Shown here piece by piece: positions 1-13,252 of a DNA stretch of 61,229 nt. The DNA is from Setaria digitata (Eukaryota > Nematoda > Chromadorea > Rhabditida > Setariidae), in the NCBI GenBank assembly GCA_003640385.1, contig RCAB01000393.1:1-61229 (forward strand), given 5' to 3'. The stretch's first letter is position 1; every line of letters begins with the position of its first letter. Under the pieces are notes generated by a model. That model was not told where the DNA came from. It saw nothing but the letters and a program-made list of their open reading frames with translations, and did no database searches. The position numbers were made by a program, and so were the translations under genes.

Positions 1-41
1 TTTTTTTTTTTTAAGTTTAAATAAATAAATTATATTTTAAC

Positions 42-3000
42 CGTTTGAGAATACTAAGTGGTGTTAACTGATCACGCCAGACAAGTGGTCCACGTAATGT
101 ATACTGTTGTGATAAGCCAACAGTAGCTCGATATTTCGTTAAAAGACGATTTTCCAAATCGATCACTGTATGGCCAACTTCATTATCTGAACAGAAATCT
201 TCATCAAATATCCTAAATCCCTTCACATATCCTTAAATTTCTTCCTTAATTTAAAAAATAAAATAAAATAAAAATTATTTTTCCAAAAACAAAAAAAAAA
301 TGTTTTTTCCAATTTTTTCTACTTTTATTGCTTCTAATTCTTTCCTTTTTTTTTTTCTTTTCAAATGTTAGAATCTGATTCATCTCATAATATATCTCAG
401 GATGAGTGTTTCCGTTTCACGAGAAAAGCATCACTTGCATACCGGAAAAGATACGATGACGATCCATAACCGATACTATAAGATTTTTATCCATTGGTAT
501 TTCCACTTCCATTTCAATCATTTGGCCAAATAACGGATTCAATGAAGCTGGCCGATAATCTCGTCGTAAATTTTTCTTCTTTTTCGTTCCACATCTATTC
601 AGAGGAAATTTATTCATTTTATATTTTATAAAAAAAAAAAAAAATTGAAGCTTTATTTAAAAACAATTAAAATTGCATATGTTCAGAGTTAATCATTGAA
701 CAATTTCCATTGTCACTAATATTTTACGATTTATTAATAGTTAGTTCAACTAATTTCAGTTCTGGAGTTGGAACTAAAAGAAATAATTGATTTCAGTTGT
801 AACTCCAGAATGAAATCAATTGTGAATAATTGCTCCAGTTCTGGAGCAGTTAATTAATTAATTTTTAAATATCCAAAAATTAGAAATGCTAAAATGAAAT
901 TAACTTGACACTAATGTAAGCATCACAGGTGCCATCCTTCCTTCTGCTCACTAGATCAAAAGCTCTTACAATGTACACGCGAATAGTACATTTGGTCACT
1001 CCAGCAAATTCAACCAGTGGCAAAGCAAAATTTTCTAAATTAATTAATCAAAATCATACCAATTAGTCAAAGGACAGAAGCAAAGAACTTTTCTGAATAA
1101 TCAATCATTTACCTAAATTTTAAACTAATCACTTATCTGAACTGTGAAGGGAAAGAAGCAGAAAAATGAAAATAAAACGAGCCATTTGATTTTTTGCCCT
1201 CTCTTCGTATAAAAATTCTCGCTTTCAGTTCACCACGTGGTATTCGTAATTCCGGTATTTCGATATTTTCTTTGGTCATTTTCCGGAATACAAATGTATC
1301 AAGGAAGTCGGAAAATCCACAATACTCATTTACATCTTCAAGTGCGCACGTGAATACACGTAATGTTTCAATTCCAGAACTGTAAATAAATACATCAACA
1401 GTTCTTCAGCTTTATCAAATTTATCACCAAATTTCCTTCCCCAAAATTATCAACAAAAAAAGAAAAATAGTCGCAAAATATTTGAAATTTACAAAAATTT
1501 ATAAAAATTTTAAAAAATCCGGAAATTTTGTTCCTTATAAAATCAGTGCAATATTGTAAAAAAAAAAATTTTTTTTTATTTGTTTTTTTTTTTTCAGAGT
1601 GGAAAAAAAGAGAGAGAGAGAGAGAGAAAAAAAAAAGAGGAAAAATGAATTTCAAAATTCTCAAGAAAAAAAAAATTTTGTTTTTTGTAAAAATTTTTAT
1701 CAAATTTAACACTGATAAAAATACTTAGCATATCCTGGTGCTTTTTCACTTTCACCAATTGAACTATAGTATTTACTCCACCAGTCAATGATGCAATCAT
1801 GAGAAGAATAATCTTCAGAATCCACTACAGCTATTACTCTTTTCACATGTGCTTCTTCAGATGACAATACTTCATTATACTTCTGCCAGTTGTAAGCATT
1901 CCATTTGGTATGCTAAAATATTTTTGAAAATTTTAATTTTTTTTTTTAAATCATAATAAAACAAAACAAAAATTGATCCAATTTAATAAATGCAATAATT
2001 TTTTTTTTTCCTTTTAACTTGAATATTTATTATTAATTAATATGATTATGGGTATATTTATCATTGTAATCATTTTCCGGAAATAGAAACCGTTGAGAGC
2101 TTATTGATATATTTCGCAAAATCGTGAACAATGCAAATGCCAATTTGTGGTTCACGTCCAAACGAACGTCTATCGTACAAATTGAACGTTATTGGAGGTG
2201 CATAGTAAAATTGAACAGGTAGTTGAACTTTATTCATTATAATCAGTGGTCGTTTAAAGTTTGGATTACGTTTTGCATCCTCAATTATATCACTTCTCAC
2301 TATCTTATCACCAATTCGAATTTCCACAAATGGATTGCGCACAAATGATAGCTGCAATGATAACAGCAGTGATAAAAAAAAAAAAAAAGACAACAAATTA
2401 AATACACTTTCAAAATCAAATTATTCCATTTGTTCGTGGTTAGTTGAAAATATTTTATACTAATTTTTGCTAATTATTTGTTATAAAAGAACAAATTAAC
2501 TACTCTAATCAATAATGATTTAAATAAATATGCAAATCTTTTTTTTTTTTTTGCGCTATCAAAAACCATATCATTTTTGTCTTATCATAACAGTAGCATA
2601 ATTGAATTATTTATTTTTTGCTTTTATCAACCAAGGAAGCACCAGTCTTCTCACCCTATCACAAGATCATATCATTTTTATCTTATCATAACAGTAGCAC
2701 TAGATAACCAAGTAATTAAATTACTTGCTTATTTCTCACTTCCACGATTCGGGAAAGCAGTGAAATAACGAAAAGTACTTGCTAAGAAGAGTTAAATTTA
2801 GTAAAATAATTCCAGTATGATGAGAGGAGTCTTTTTTTTTTTCGTCGGGAAATCTCGTAATTTACCTGATATCGCGGTAGATCTCGGACACCCCAACATA
2901 AAATCTGAACAGTATACTGTTTGAAAATTGGACAAACATCTTGTGCTACTGTATAACGATTGCTTTGTTGTTTATGTGGTGGCTTCAATGGTGCAATATG

Positions 3001-4252
3001 TATAGCTTGACCTTCATACAGGAATAGTTCAAATAACGCTAATAGAGCTCCTCTAAAAAATGACTAATTAAGCCTAAATATTTTTTAAAATTTAAATTTA
3101 AAGCAAATAATTTTCAATTTCAATTCTTTTTTTTTCTCTCTCTCTCTCTCTCTCTCTCTAACCTACCTTTGTTTATCTTTACGAAATGAGAGCGAAAACC
3201 AGGTAGGCATTCCACGACGATCAGTTGCAACTGATATAACCGAAGGTGTGGTCATGAAACGTCCGAGGAAAATTTCAGAAGAATTGAAAGCATCCGAACA
3301 AACTTCCACAATCACTACCGGTGGATCTTTACGGACAGATACCATTCCACCACATATTATTACCTGAAAAAAAAAAAAAAAAAAAAGAGGTAATAAGAGG
3401 AAGCAAAGGTACAGATTTAGTGCTTCTTTTCATAGAGAAATAAAATACATATTTGTATTCGAGTAATTAAATCATTTTCTTAGGTTCCGTGTATTCATTT
3501 TTTTTTTTTGTTCAAAAATTGTTATCATAATAAAATACACATTTGTATTCGAGTAATTAAATTATTTTTTTTTTTTTTGATTTTTGTGTATTCACATATA
3601 GCTAGATTTTTTAGTCGTTATGTATTCCAATAAGTAAATATTTTTTCTTTTTGGTTTTTATTTATGTAAGTAATTAAGACACTTTTTGGTCATTGTGTAA
3701 TCGAGTAATTAAGTCACCTTTTTTTTTTGTTTTTTGTATACTCAAGTAATTAAAATCATTCTTTTGTTCTTTGTGTATTCGAAATAACTGAACAATTTTT
3801 TCTATTCTTTCTCTAAGTGCTAACCAAATTTTTTTTTTTTTTTAGCAAAAAGAAAAAAAAAAAATCAACTAACTCGTTTGAAAATAAGTGTCTCATTCCA
3901 GATCGGATCAACAGTATTTTCAACAATAGCCGTTTCCTGACATCGATTCAGGAATAAAACACGAACAAATGCTCTCGATCCATGGCGATTTATTGGTAGT
4001 AAATCTCGAGCCCACAAAATTGATGCACGCATTTGCCAGCGTGTTACATGATCGTAAACCTAATTTATAAACCTCCATTAATTTTTTTTCTTTTTTTTTT
4101 TTTTTAAAAAATAAAATTTTTATTCTTGGGATTTATTAATTCAGGAAAATACCTCATAAATTCGAGGCGAAACTGACACATCTTCAGCCAAATGAAGAGC
4201 TAATCGTCGCCTGAAAATTTTGCTCAGTTTATTCATTATATTTATTACTTAG

Positions 4253-4283
<31 letters not shown>

Positions 4284-6795
4284 TCATTATTACTTCATTA
4301 ATAATAACTAGTTTATTATTGATAACTGGTTCACTATGCAAAAAAAAAAAAAAAAACACATTTGGCTTTTTAAGGTACTGAAAAAGGTCAGAATTGAGTT
4401 TATTAAATAATTGGAAATGCCAGCCTTTGGCCAAGATTAGGCGAAAATACCATTTCACGAACATATCGCCGACGTCGATACTTATCACCAGGCATCTTCT
4501 GAACGTGCATCGGTTCGTGAAAATTACTGGCATACTGTAAAAGTGAAATTTAAATTTATCATAAATTATTATCATTGATAAATTGTTAAGCTGAAATAAG
4601 GTTGTATAACCTCCCATAATTCCGGATCAATACTTTTACGTAAAGCGTCGATATTTTCAAAAACATCTTTCGTGCCTGCTCCAAGCGTTCTCATACGTCT
4701 CCAACGTCGACGTCGAAACTTGTGTCCATCTCTCAAAGATTTCATTAACGATACTCAGTTAAATAATTTTAAAATGCTGAATTGTTAAACAAGGAACCTT
4801 ATCATGTCACAATCCCTATGGAACTGATAAAAATTACATTTCAAAATAAATGTAAAATTATCATTAACCGTTCTCTGTAATCAATAACAGCATCATCATT
4901 AGCAAAATCAGCAAGATTCGATGAATAAGACCATCCTTCTGCATCACCTGCGCAGAACAAATCAATCGTCCAATCACTAATCCATCGCCATCCTCAAATT
5001 TTTGCAAATATTTCAGATCTATCTAATAAATTTTCATCAAAATTTCATTAAATGCTACTTGTTAATTGGAAAAATATTATTATCACTAGATAATAGAATT
5101 TTTATCACCTGGAGGTGCTGCTCGTTCACGTGCATTACTGATAGCGTTTCCGGATGCACCGGTGTAATATAAATCACTCCAAATATCATCTTGCTTCTCT
5201 TGGATTTCAAAAATTTCATCTTCGTATTTGGAATGACCAGCATCCGGTCCAACCCACATATCATGACAAAACATTATCTTCCAATTTCCCTTAAATAATT
5301 AATTAATTAATTGAAAGTCATTGGCATCCGGTCCAACTCACATATCACGACAAAATATTATCTTCCGATCTCCACCAAATAATTAATTTGATAGTTAATT
5401 AACAGGTTCTGCTCGAATTTCGTAATTCTATAGATAGGAGTTAATAAGAATTTGCAAGAGATTAGCCTTATAAGACCATCCATATGACACTTTTACATCA
5501 TCTTCAGACATTCGTATAATTCCCGTTTCATCTGATCGAGCATACGGTTCACCACTGAAACATTGCCGTAATTAATTTATCCAGCTACTGTAATTTTTTG
5601 ATCTTATTGTTCAGCAATATTTCATTCTTGTCTTTTTTCAATACTTTTAATATTTTTTTTTTTTTAAAACTACTTCAATGTCTAATTTTTATCAAATTAC
5701 AAAAATTATCAAAATTTTCTTCACGGAATTTTTAAAAAAAATCAAACTTTTTTCCATCCGTTTCCACCCAGTGATCACCAGTATGTCGTCGTTGATTCTC
5801 AAAAACTTCCGCGAAGTACTGGACAGCACCAGGCTTAATAGCATTATCCCAATTGCTCCGATCCGTTACTTTTCCAAACCAGAGACGAAGATGAACAATG
5901 GCCGGTATTTGTTCCTTCTTTCCATTTTTCTCATCATAACTTGGCCAGTTTAATGTTATTGCTCTCAAACGTCCACAAAACATTCCACGGTAGCAGTTTT
6001 CATTGTGGTAATATATCTGAATACAATTGTTTGGGCCAATTAACTTCCAACTACAACTTACCTGGATAAGTAGCTAATTAAAAGTCAAGTAGGTAAAATG
6101 ACAAATAGTTAATAGATTAAATTGAATGAATTAAAAATAAAATGCAACTGTTTTTTGTTCATCTGTTAGCTGCCACTTATTCCGGTTCCAGTTTATTAAT
6201 TGGAAAATCTGATTGCCACAGACAAATTAAATTTAAATACTTCCGCTCTCATGAATCGTTTCAATTTAGACAAGAAATTCTAGTACTTCATTAACAGGAA
6301 TTCGAGCAAATGCAAGTAATTCATCATTATCGCACATCGACAATACCGCATCCGGTATTGACATTTCCGGTTCGTATGAAATTTTCATCAAAAGTTCAGC
6401 GGTTCGTTGTAGATGGTTCAAGGCGATCTGTTAAATGGTAAAAAATTGATTAATGCACTCTTAATTAAGGAAAGCTACTGGAAAAAGAAATGAATACAGG
6501 AAATACGGAAATGAAATATAAAATCAAACGGCTAAGACTGTAGTTGGAAAATAGAATTAGACTGTTTCATTTCTGACTTCATTAATTTGAAATACGTCAT
6601 TTTTATCGTATTTCAATGCTACAAAATCTTCAATCATTTTCACAACTGATGAAATGATAACACGACGACGATAGCGATCAAGCATTGATGAAAGTGATGA
6701 TTCCCAGTCACGTTCGATGCTAAAATAATACATCAAACTGATAATTAATTATTAATTTTTAGATTAAATTAAAGCAGTCTAGAACTTATTTATTG

Positions 6796-6844
<49 letters not shown>

Positions 6845-9800
6845 AAACCATTCGCTTAATGTCGCAAAATAATCGCAAGCTTGTTCAATAGCATCAACAA
6901 TTATTGAGGATGCGGCTTTTTTACCGTTAGATTTGAGTTTTGCCAAGTCACAAGAATACTGTAGCATTTTGGCTATCTAAACATTAGTAACTTCGTTGAT
7001 ACAGTAGCATTTCAGTTATCTAAACATAAGTAATTTCGTTGTTACACAGTAGCTAGCATTCTAACTGCCGAAACGTAAATTAATTTTGCTGATACAGTAG
7101 TATTTCGAGCATTTCAGTTACCAAACATAAATTAAATTTCCTAACACAGTAGTATTTTAGGTTGATACAGTAGGAAACAAATTAGCTTACCTTTTGTAAA
7201 ACATTAGAATGCATCATTCGAAACGAAACATCCTCCCAGGCACATGGAATTTCACAAACAGGCTTATGATTACCCCACGGCATTGCATAATATTTCTCGG
7301 CAAAAGCTGGCATAACCTTAATTGATAGTAAATGATAAATTTTGATAAGATAGCAATGATAAACTTCTAAAAATCATACACTTCACTTCAAACTTCTCTT
7401 GAAATTTAAAAATTTTAACATTTAATAATTAATTGAGGAATAATGTTCTCTTTTTTTCCAACTCAAAAATATTTAATCATAAAAAATTTGAAATATTAAA
7501 TTAAGAGCAATGAAATAGTACCGAAAGTGTTCGTGCCGTACATTTTGGTACCTTTCCGTAGATGCGATTACCGTACTCTCCTATGCTCAATGAAAAGCGT
7601 ACATTTTTGGATCTGAAATATTAGCAAAATAAAAACTATCTTAAAATAAATCTTTTAAAAAGATTTAAATTTAGTAAAACTCAAAAGCAAAAAAAAAAAA
7701 AAAAAAACAGAACAAAAGAAAAGATATTGAGAGAAAATAAAATAAAAAAAAAAGTTTAAAAACTCACTTAAGACTAGGATGAATCATGTTTGCAACAAAA
7801 AATGTTGACAATAAGACATATTCTGATGTACGTAATTGGGGCTTCAATGATACTATAATATCGGGAGCTACCGAATCGCGGGAACTTCTACCGCAATCCT
7901 CTTCCAAACATATCACCTCAACAAGTGCACGAGCAACAAAACTACAATTAATTAGCAATCATAAATTTTTTTTCAACTCGTTAATTAATAGAATTAATTG
8001 AGACTAATAAAGGATTAATTAATTGTTACCAGTCACCCATTCGTCTTCCTTCTCTTATAGCTCTTTCAAGTTTCCTTTTCATTTGTTGTTCATATGTGGC
8101 ATAAAAGCTTATATATGATGGACCAAATATTGGCAGAAAACTGTAGAAAATTTTACTTCAAAAAACCAAAAAGAAAAAAATCTTTGTCTTAATTATTATG
8201 TGATAATTTAATATGCTGATAAAACATTTGACATAGTTTCTATCATTTCGTACAGAAACAAACCCGTGATTATCGGTGCTTGATGAAGCGCCTATCATCG
8301 TATTCATATATCCCGATTGACAAATATCAGTTAAATTTAGATGTGCAGTAGCTAAAACTTTTTCCGCCTTCTTTCGACGAATTTTTGTCCGATAAACAAG
8401 TATAATAGAAAATGTTACCTAAATATATAATTCTTTCAAATTTAATTTTGATTATTCTTTATTGCATATTATCTAAATTTTTATTTTTTTTTTTTTTTTT
8501 AGCTTTTTAATACTACCAAAATAATATTTGAGTTTTTTTTTTTTTTTTTTTTAGTAGCCTTTTAAAGCATGCAAGTGAAGAAAATTTTGACGAACATGTT
8601 TAATGACAGTTGGCCAAACCATAGGAAGCATAAGTTCCTCATTAATATCAAGCACTTCATATAAGGCTGGCATAGCATGGGTTATTTCGCATTCTTTTCC
8701 AATCTAAAAAAGAGAAAAATCAATTCTCTTGCTATTTAAAAAAAAAAAAAAAGAAAAAAAATCATTTTCTAAAGTGAAAAAAGAAAAAGGAAAAAAATTC
8801 AGGATAAAATTTTTTGGACTACGGTAAATTAGGCTCCCTGTTACCTGTACACGAACAGCAAGCTTTGCAACTTCATTATTATGCATTCGTAAATGATCAG
8901 CAATTTGACATAGCTGGAAGATTCTTACCTGTAAATTAGGTACCGGTAAATGTAAAACATTTATCTTGAATAAATATCAAATAAATTCAAGCATGAATAG
9001 TAGCATAATATTGCATCAGTGAGCAGTAATATTAATACTAAATTAATCATGATAATAATTAAATCATGAACAAATCTTTTAAAATAAATTATAATATTAA
9101 ATAAATTCTAAAACTTTACAAATCCTAGTAGTAAATTAATCGTCATATTAAACAAATAATATTATAAGATAAATAAATTCATGCAATAAAAAGCCATCAG
9201 CAGAGTTAATTATAATTATTAACAACAAAAGAAAACCATTTTATGTTAAAAAGAAAAAAAAAAAAAAAAGAAGAAAAGCGGAAAACATACGAGCATGGTG
9301 TAGTGCATGAGTGATCCGGAAAACAGGATATCTTCCTCGTCAGATTTCAGTCTACTGCGTAACAATGGTGCGGGCGTCGGATCAAGACTTCGACGTACAT
9401 TCATTGATACCTTTCAACAAATTTTTATCAAAAAAAAAAAAAACAACAATCGCTTATATTTTAATTTTAACACTTTTTTTTTTTTTTTGTTCAATTATGA
9501 ACAAAACAAAAATTAATAACAGTAGCTGATAATTACTTATATGTGATAAATTTTCTTTCAATTGATCGATAATATTTCAAATCCGGAAAATATCAAACCT
9601 TTAGAAAGCCACGTATATCGGAAGAAGCAATTTGATCAGTTTCTTCACCAATTACGGTAATTTCCTGATAATCAGCTCTAAGAACGAGCCATTTATCACG
9701 CAGTAAATGTCTTCTTGATTTATAAATAAATCCTAAATCACATTGAAATCCTCCGATAAGTGTATCAGTTGCAAAATGTCGAGCACTGTATACCTGTTTT

Positions 9801-11456
9801 AAATATCCTAATTAATATATAATTAATATCAAGTTACCCTCAGAATTCAATTTTAGAATTCAGAGGAAGGAAATATATTCGATAATTTTAAATTACTTTT
9901 AGCATTTCACTTTGTTATCATTGTTATCACTATGTAATCATTAGCGACGAGGTCTTGCATTATATTTCTTTACTTTAATACGCTATAAAATTTTTTTCTT
10001 TTTTTTTACTAAAATTTTATTAAAAAAAAAAAAATCAGTAAAATAATTAACTATTGACTCATTTTTATTGATCAGGGCTAACTTAATAGACTATATCAAG
10101 ACGGAATCTATCTACTTAATGACTGAAATTGAGCGTAAAACAAACTCGGAATTCTAAGCATGTTCGCATCATATCCTGAAGTGATTTCCGGATCGTAAAA
10201 ACAAGAGATTCATCCCAACGTGGAGAATTGGTACCATGCTGTGCTAGACTAGAACGGCATCGTCCATCAAGAACTACTCGAAGTAAAAGATTCAAACTAT
10301 CGCCGTGAAGTTCACGAGCTTCAAATATGTGCAAACGCACCTAAAATAAAGATAATAATCTTTCTTTTTTTTTTTTTTTTTTTTCCAATCAGGAAAAAAA
10401 ATAAATACTGTATTTTCCTTAAAAAAAAAAAAAAAAAAAAAAGAAAAAAAAAAGGAGACAATGAATTATTTTTTCCTGAAAATGATTGAAAGTTAAAGAA
10501 ATTGGAAGAAGAGAGAAGTTGCTAAGAGAGATTCTGAATTCAGCAAAAACTGAAGCTAACAGTAAAGGATTGAATGGTGTCAGAATCTCCCTCGTCTCTG
10601 TCATCTTCCGCTTCAATCACTTCCTGAATCACCATTTTCTTATCATCATCTGTTTGACGTTTACTTGATGCAACACTTTTGAGCGAATCATCAGTCGAAC
10701 CAGTTATTTCGGATATCTGAATCAGTGATGCCATTAGATAGAATGTGGATCAAGAATGTGATAAGACAGAATATGGATCAAAGATGACCTTATGAAATCA
10801 ACGGGGTTACTGGATAAAATAGGAAATGAATCGAAGAAGCGATAAGATGGAATATGAATCAACGATTAAATAGAATAGGATCAAGGATGACCTTATGGAA
10901 TCAATGGGGTTACTGGATAAAAGATGAAATCAATGATGCTCTAAGAAAAAGTAAATTGAGCTAAGATCAGAATATCATTTAATGAACTTCTTATAAAAAC
11001 AATTTTTTCGAATTTTCACCACATGTCTGATAAGAAAGTTGAGAAATGAAGCAAAATTTTGTAGTTCACTTGACAATGATTATCAGAGTGATAAAATCAT
11101 TACAACAAAAAAACGTGAAATGAGACCAATTCTTGATCCGATGAGAATTCATCGGTGGTTTGCATTGGTGTTTCCGTGAACTGACTTTCCGCTTTTTCAC
11201 TTTTGATATTCTCCAATTCGATGTCTTCATCTGTTTCAAATTCTGTTGATTGCGATGATACTGATCGTTTACGTCGAATACGTGACCTTGCGCGCTTACC
11301 GATATTCCTAAGTTTTGACAAGATACGTCTATGACCTCCTTTCTTCTTTTCTTCTTCTTCGTCTCCCTCTTTTTCTTCATCCTCATCTCTCAAGATTATT
11401 ATATCTTCTTCATCGTTATCATTATCTTCCTTATCCATATCACTTTCTTGATGCAA
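42..11456 (-). CDS. fer-1: Ferlin (dysferlin/FER-1 family), 3' end off the left edge
   Basis: Multi-C2-domain, tail-anchored family for Ca-dependent membrane fusion; the C-terminal C2 and membrane segment lie beyond the window. I place 31 exons (5' to 3', high to low coordinate): 11456-11127, 10716-10561, 10340-10146, 9793-9599, 9410-9291, 8928-8845, 8703-8596, 8418-8264, 8140-8030, 7941-7768, 7612-7522, 7316-7191, 6976-6849, 6719-6563, 6427-6272, 6016-5748, 5554-5467, 5289-5109, 4947-4869, 4731-4611, 4534-4425, 4210-4153, 4059-3874, 3363-3167, 3052-2866, 2351-2091, 1912-1725, 1379-1198, 1034-905, 594-443, 231-42; about 1,620 codons. Family marks in order: acidic/basic leader, C2B (HIFEAREL), [17 protein letters not shown], FerA-like ALNxLQK region, VFENQ, DysF repeats ([27 protein letters not shown]), C2D (ARDLLPIN), [12 protein letters not shown], final C2 ([28 protein letters not shown]). 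No C2A is seen. Reading phase is continuous throughout. Three introns need GC donors (after 4425, 5467 and probably 1198). The true start is unsure: the first ATG is at 11438, just inside a TTTTTTAG acceptor that could be a trans-splice site. FER-1 orthology is likely, but another ferlin is possible. Confidence 0.9.
2568..2699. repeat. Direct repeat pair, 32 bp, 100 bp apart
   Basis: Two near-identical copies (CATATCATTTTTGTCTTATC... with one G/A change, both ending AACAGTAGCA) in the ferlin intron 2352-2865, at 2568-2599 and 2668-2699. Confidence 0.75.
3135..3159. repeat. CT dinucleotide repeat
   Basis: (CT)n of about 12 units directly beside the donor of ferlin exon 3167-3363. Confidence 0.85.
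3420..3795. repeat. Degenerate tandem repeat in a ferlin intron
   Basis: Unit of roughly 45-90 bases carrying TGTATTCGAGTAATTAA then a T run and TTTTGTGTATTC; at least four diverged copies. Confidence 0.65.
5308..5375 (-). pseudogene. Decayed duplicate of a ferlin exon start
   Basis: About 55 bases repeat the 5' part of ferlin exon 5109-5289 (GCATCCGGTCCAACYCACAT and what follows) inside the adjoining intron. In this copy the TGG of the exon is TGA on the minus strand, and the acceptor region is altered, so it cannot replace the exon. Confidence 0.7.
6800..6843. repeat. Long A homopolymer
   Basis: More than 40 consecutive A in a ferlin intron next to the donor of exon 6849-6976; its length is probably not exact in a draft assembly. 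Confidence 0.8.
6957..7178. repeat. Minisatellite built from a ferlin exon edge
   Basis: Four to five diverged units of ACAGTAGCATTTCAGTTATC plus TAAACATAAGTAATTTCG. The first unit is the 5' end and acceptor of ferlin exon 6849-6976. Confidence 0.7.
10745..10950. repeat. Two-copy tandem repeat, about 103 bp period
   Basis: GATGACCTTATGAAATCAAC with GGGGTTACTGGATAAAA at 10783-10820 recurs at about 10886-10923 with few changes, in the first ferlin intron. Confidence 0.75.
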
Positions 11457-13252
11457 CTAAAAAAAAATGATAGCAATATCAATGGAATTATTAATTCAAT
11501 AACCTTAAATAATTATAATTAAGTTGTTCAATTCTTAATCACTCTAGGGTCTAGAAGTAAAAAACTGTAACTTCTGATGACTTGATAAATTACACTGCTA
11601 ACTCTTGCGAGTTTCCTGATCTTATCATTTCCGCACAAACTCATTATCAGTCTTGTTATATCAAACAAGCTATGTGTAAAATATCTGTTTATTAACAGTT
11701 TTCCAATTTGAGATGTATCTTTCTTTAATAAGCAAAATACCATCATTGAGAGTGAGCAACTTTCAGTCTCAAAAATTCAGTCTAGCCTTTTAAATTAGCA
11801 AGAATGTTTTACTTAGCGAAGTAAACAAGCATGTTACAATAGATTTCCAATTAAATAACCTGAGTAAAGTAAGTAAATGAGGAAAAGAAAGGTATTAACT
11901 AAGGAAGCGGTTGAGGTAACTAACTCTTTCAAATTCACTCTCTCCCAGCAGTCTTCCTGCTAATTTCTTCATTTTTTTGGCTAAAAATCTCTCCGTCATT
12001 CGGCTAATTTGTTTGTTGACTGATTAAATTTCGACTTGTTGCAGTCTAAATTATTGAAAATTAAATTTTTATTTTTATTTTTTATTTTTTATTTTTTTAG
12101 GGAATCCATTCAACTTTTGTAGGTTGCTCATTATTGGCCAGATGGAGAATTAGGAAGGGGCGAAGTTTAACAGACTTTTCAAGAGCTATGGCTTCAGCTT
12201 AAATGAGTTAGCTAGGCTTGAATAAAATGAAAAATTAGCTTATAAAAAATATTTTTATCAGCTTAATTTGAAAATAAGCAAGAAGCTCTCTTTATTGACA
12301 AATAAATTTTTGCAAAATTTTAATGATAAATGATAATGGAAGAGCAAAAAGCAAAATTAATTTCAAATTTTAATAAATTAACAGTGAAAAATTAAACACC
12401 TTCCGAAGAATCAATTAATAATAACAGTAATAGATGGCCAAAATTACAGACAATTTTTCTTCTAACCAGAAAATGTTGGAGACAAATTGAAACTGAATGA
12501 AGAAATGCATTCTCACAAATGCAAATTTATCACTGTTTGCAAAAAATTTTAATATTCAATTGTTGCAAAAAAAAGCCTAATTTTTCATATATTTATAAAT
12601 GGTTATTGAAAATAAAATAAAATAAAATAGAAATATCTCATTATTATCTTTTAGCCTCATTTTAGTCTCGAATTAATAGTGCATTTTTTTTTTTTTTTAA
12701 TAATATTTTCAAAATTTTAAAAATGATATAATTAAATTGTACATCTGAATAAAAAAGTAAAATAAAGTAAAATTTTTAATTAGACAAGACTGAAAATAGA
12801 AGCAATTTTGGTATTGAAGGAAGAAAATTAAATTTCTACCTGAAAATAAATTCCAAATTTACAAGAGTATAATACACATTCGTCATGATTATTTATGTAA
12901 CGATATTAGGCTTAATTTCGTAATGCTTTTTTATAGATTAGAACTGTAAATTATACAACTAAATTTAGGATAATAATCTCAAAAGAACAATTTTATACCA
13001 TACGATGTACATTACATTACAGTGATAATATTGAGAAATTTTATACTGCCACATTATAATGATAAGATTGATAAGGAAAAGTTACACTACTATTATATTA
13101 CAATGAAAAGACTGATTAGTTCATATCACTACCTTACAAATATAATATTGATAAGGAAGAATTATACAATCATATTATAAGGATAAAGTTGATAAGAAAA
13201 AATTATACCATTATATTACAATGATAAAATTGATAAGGAAGAGTTATGTAAC
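11457..13252. other. Intergenic, ferlin to mab-3
   Basis: About 1.8 kb, AT-rich. I looked here for a ferlin C2A exon and found none. A 72-codon minus frame at 11528-11746 shows no family motif and no convincing splice borders. The right part holds degenerate repeats just below the mab-3 stop (listed separately). Confidence 0.6.
13000..13240. repeat. Degenerate tandem repeat next to the mab-3 stop
   Basis: About five units of TTATACCATTATATTACAAT then GATAAAATTGATAAGGAAGA, diverged, in the 3' flank or UTR of mab-3. Confidence 0.7.

Noticed and set aside
1395..1800. Phe/Lys-rich frames on both strands
   Set aside because: Translations of poly-T/poly-A and GA repeats; the true coding part is only ferlin exon 1725-1912.
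8557..8596. Possible GC donor for ferlin exon 8596-8703
   Set aside because: A GT donor (CAT|GTTCGT) gives the right phase and better C2 alignment, so no GC donor is needed.
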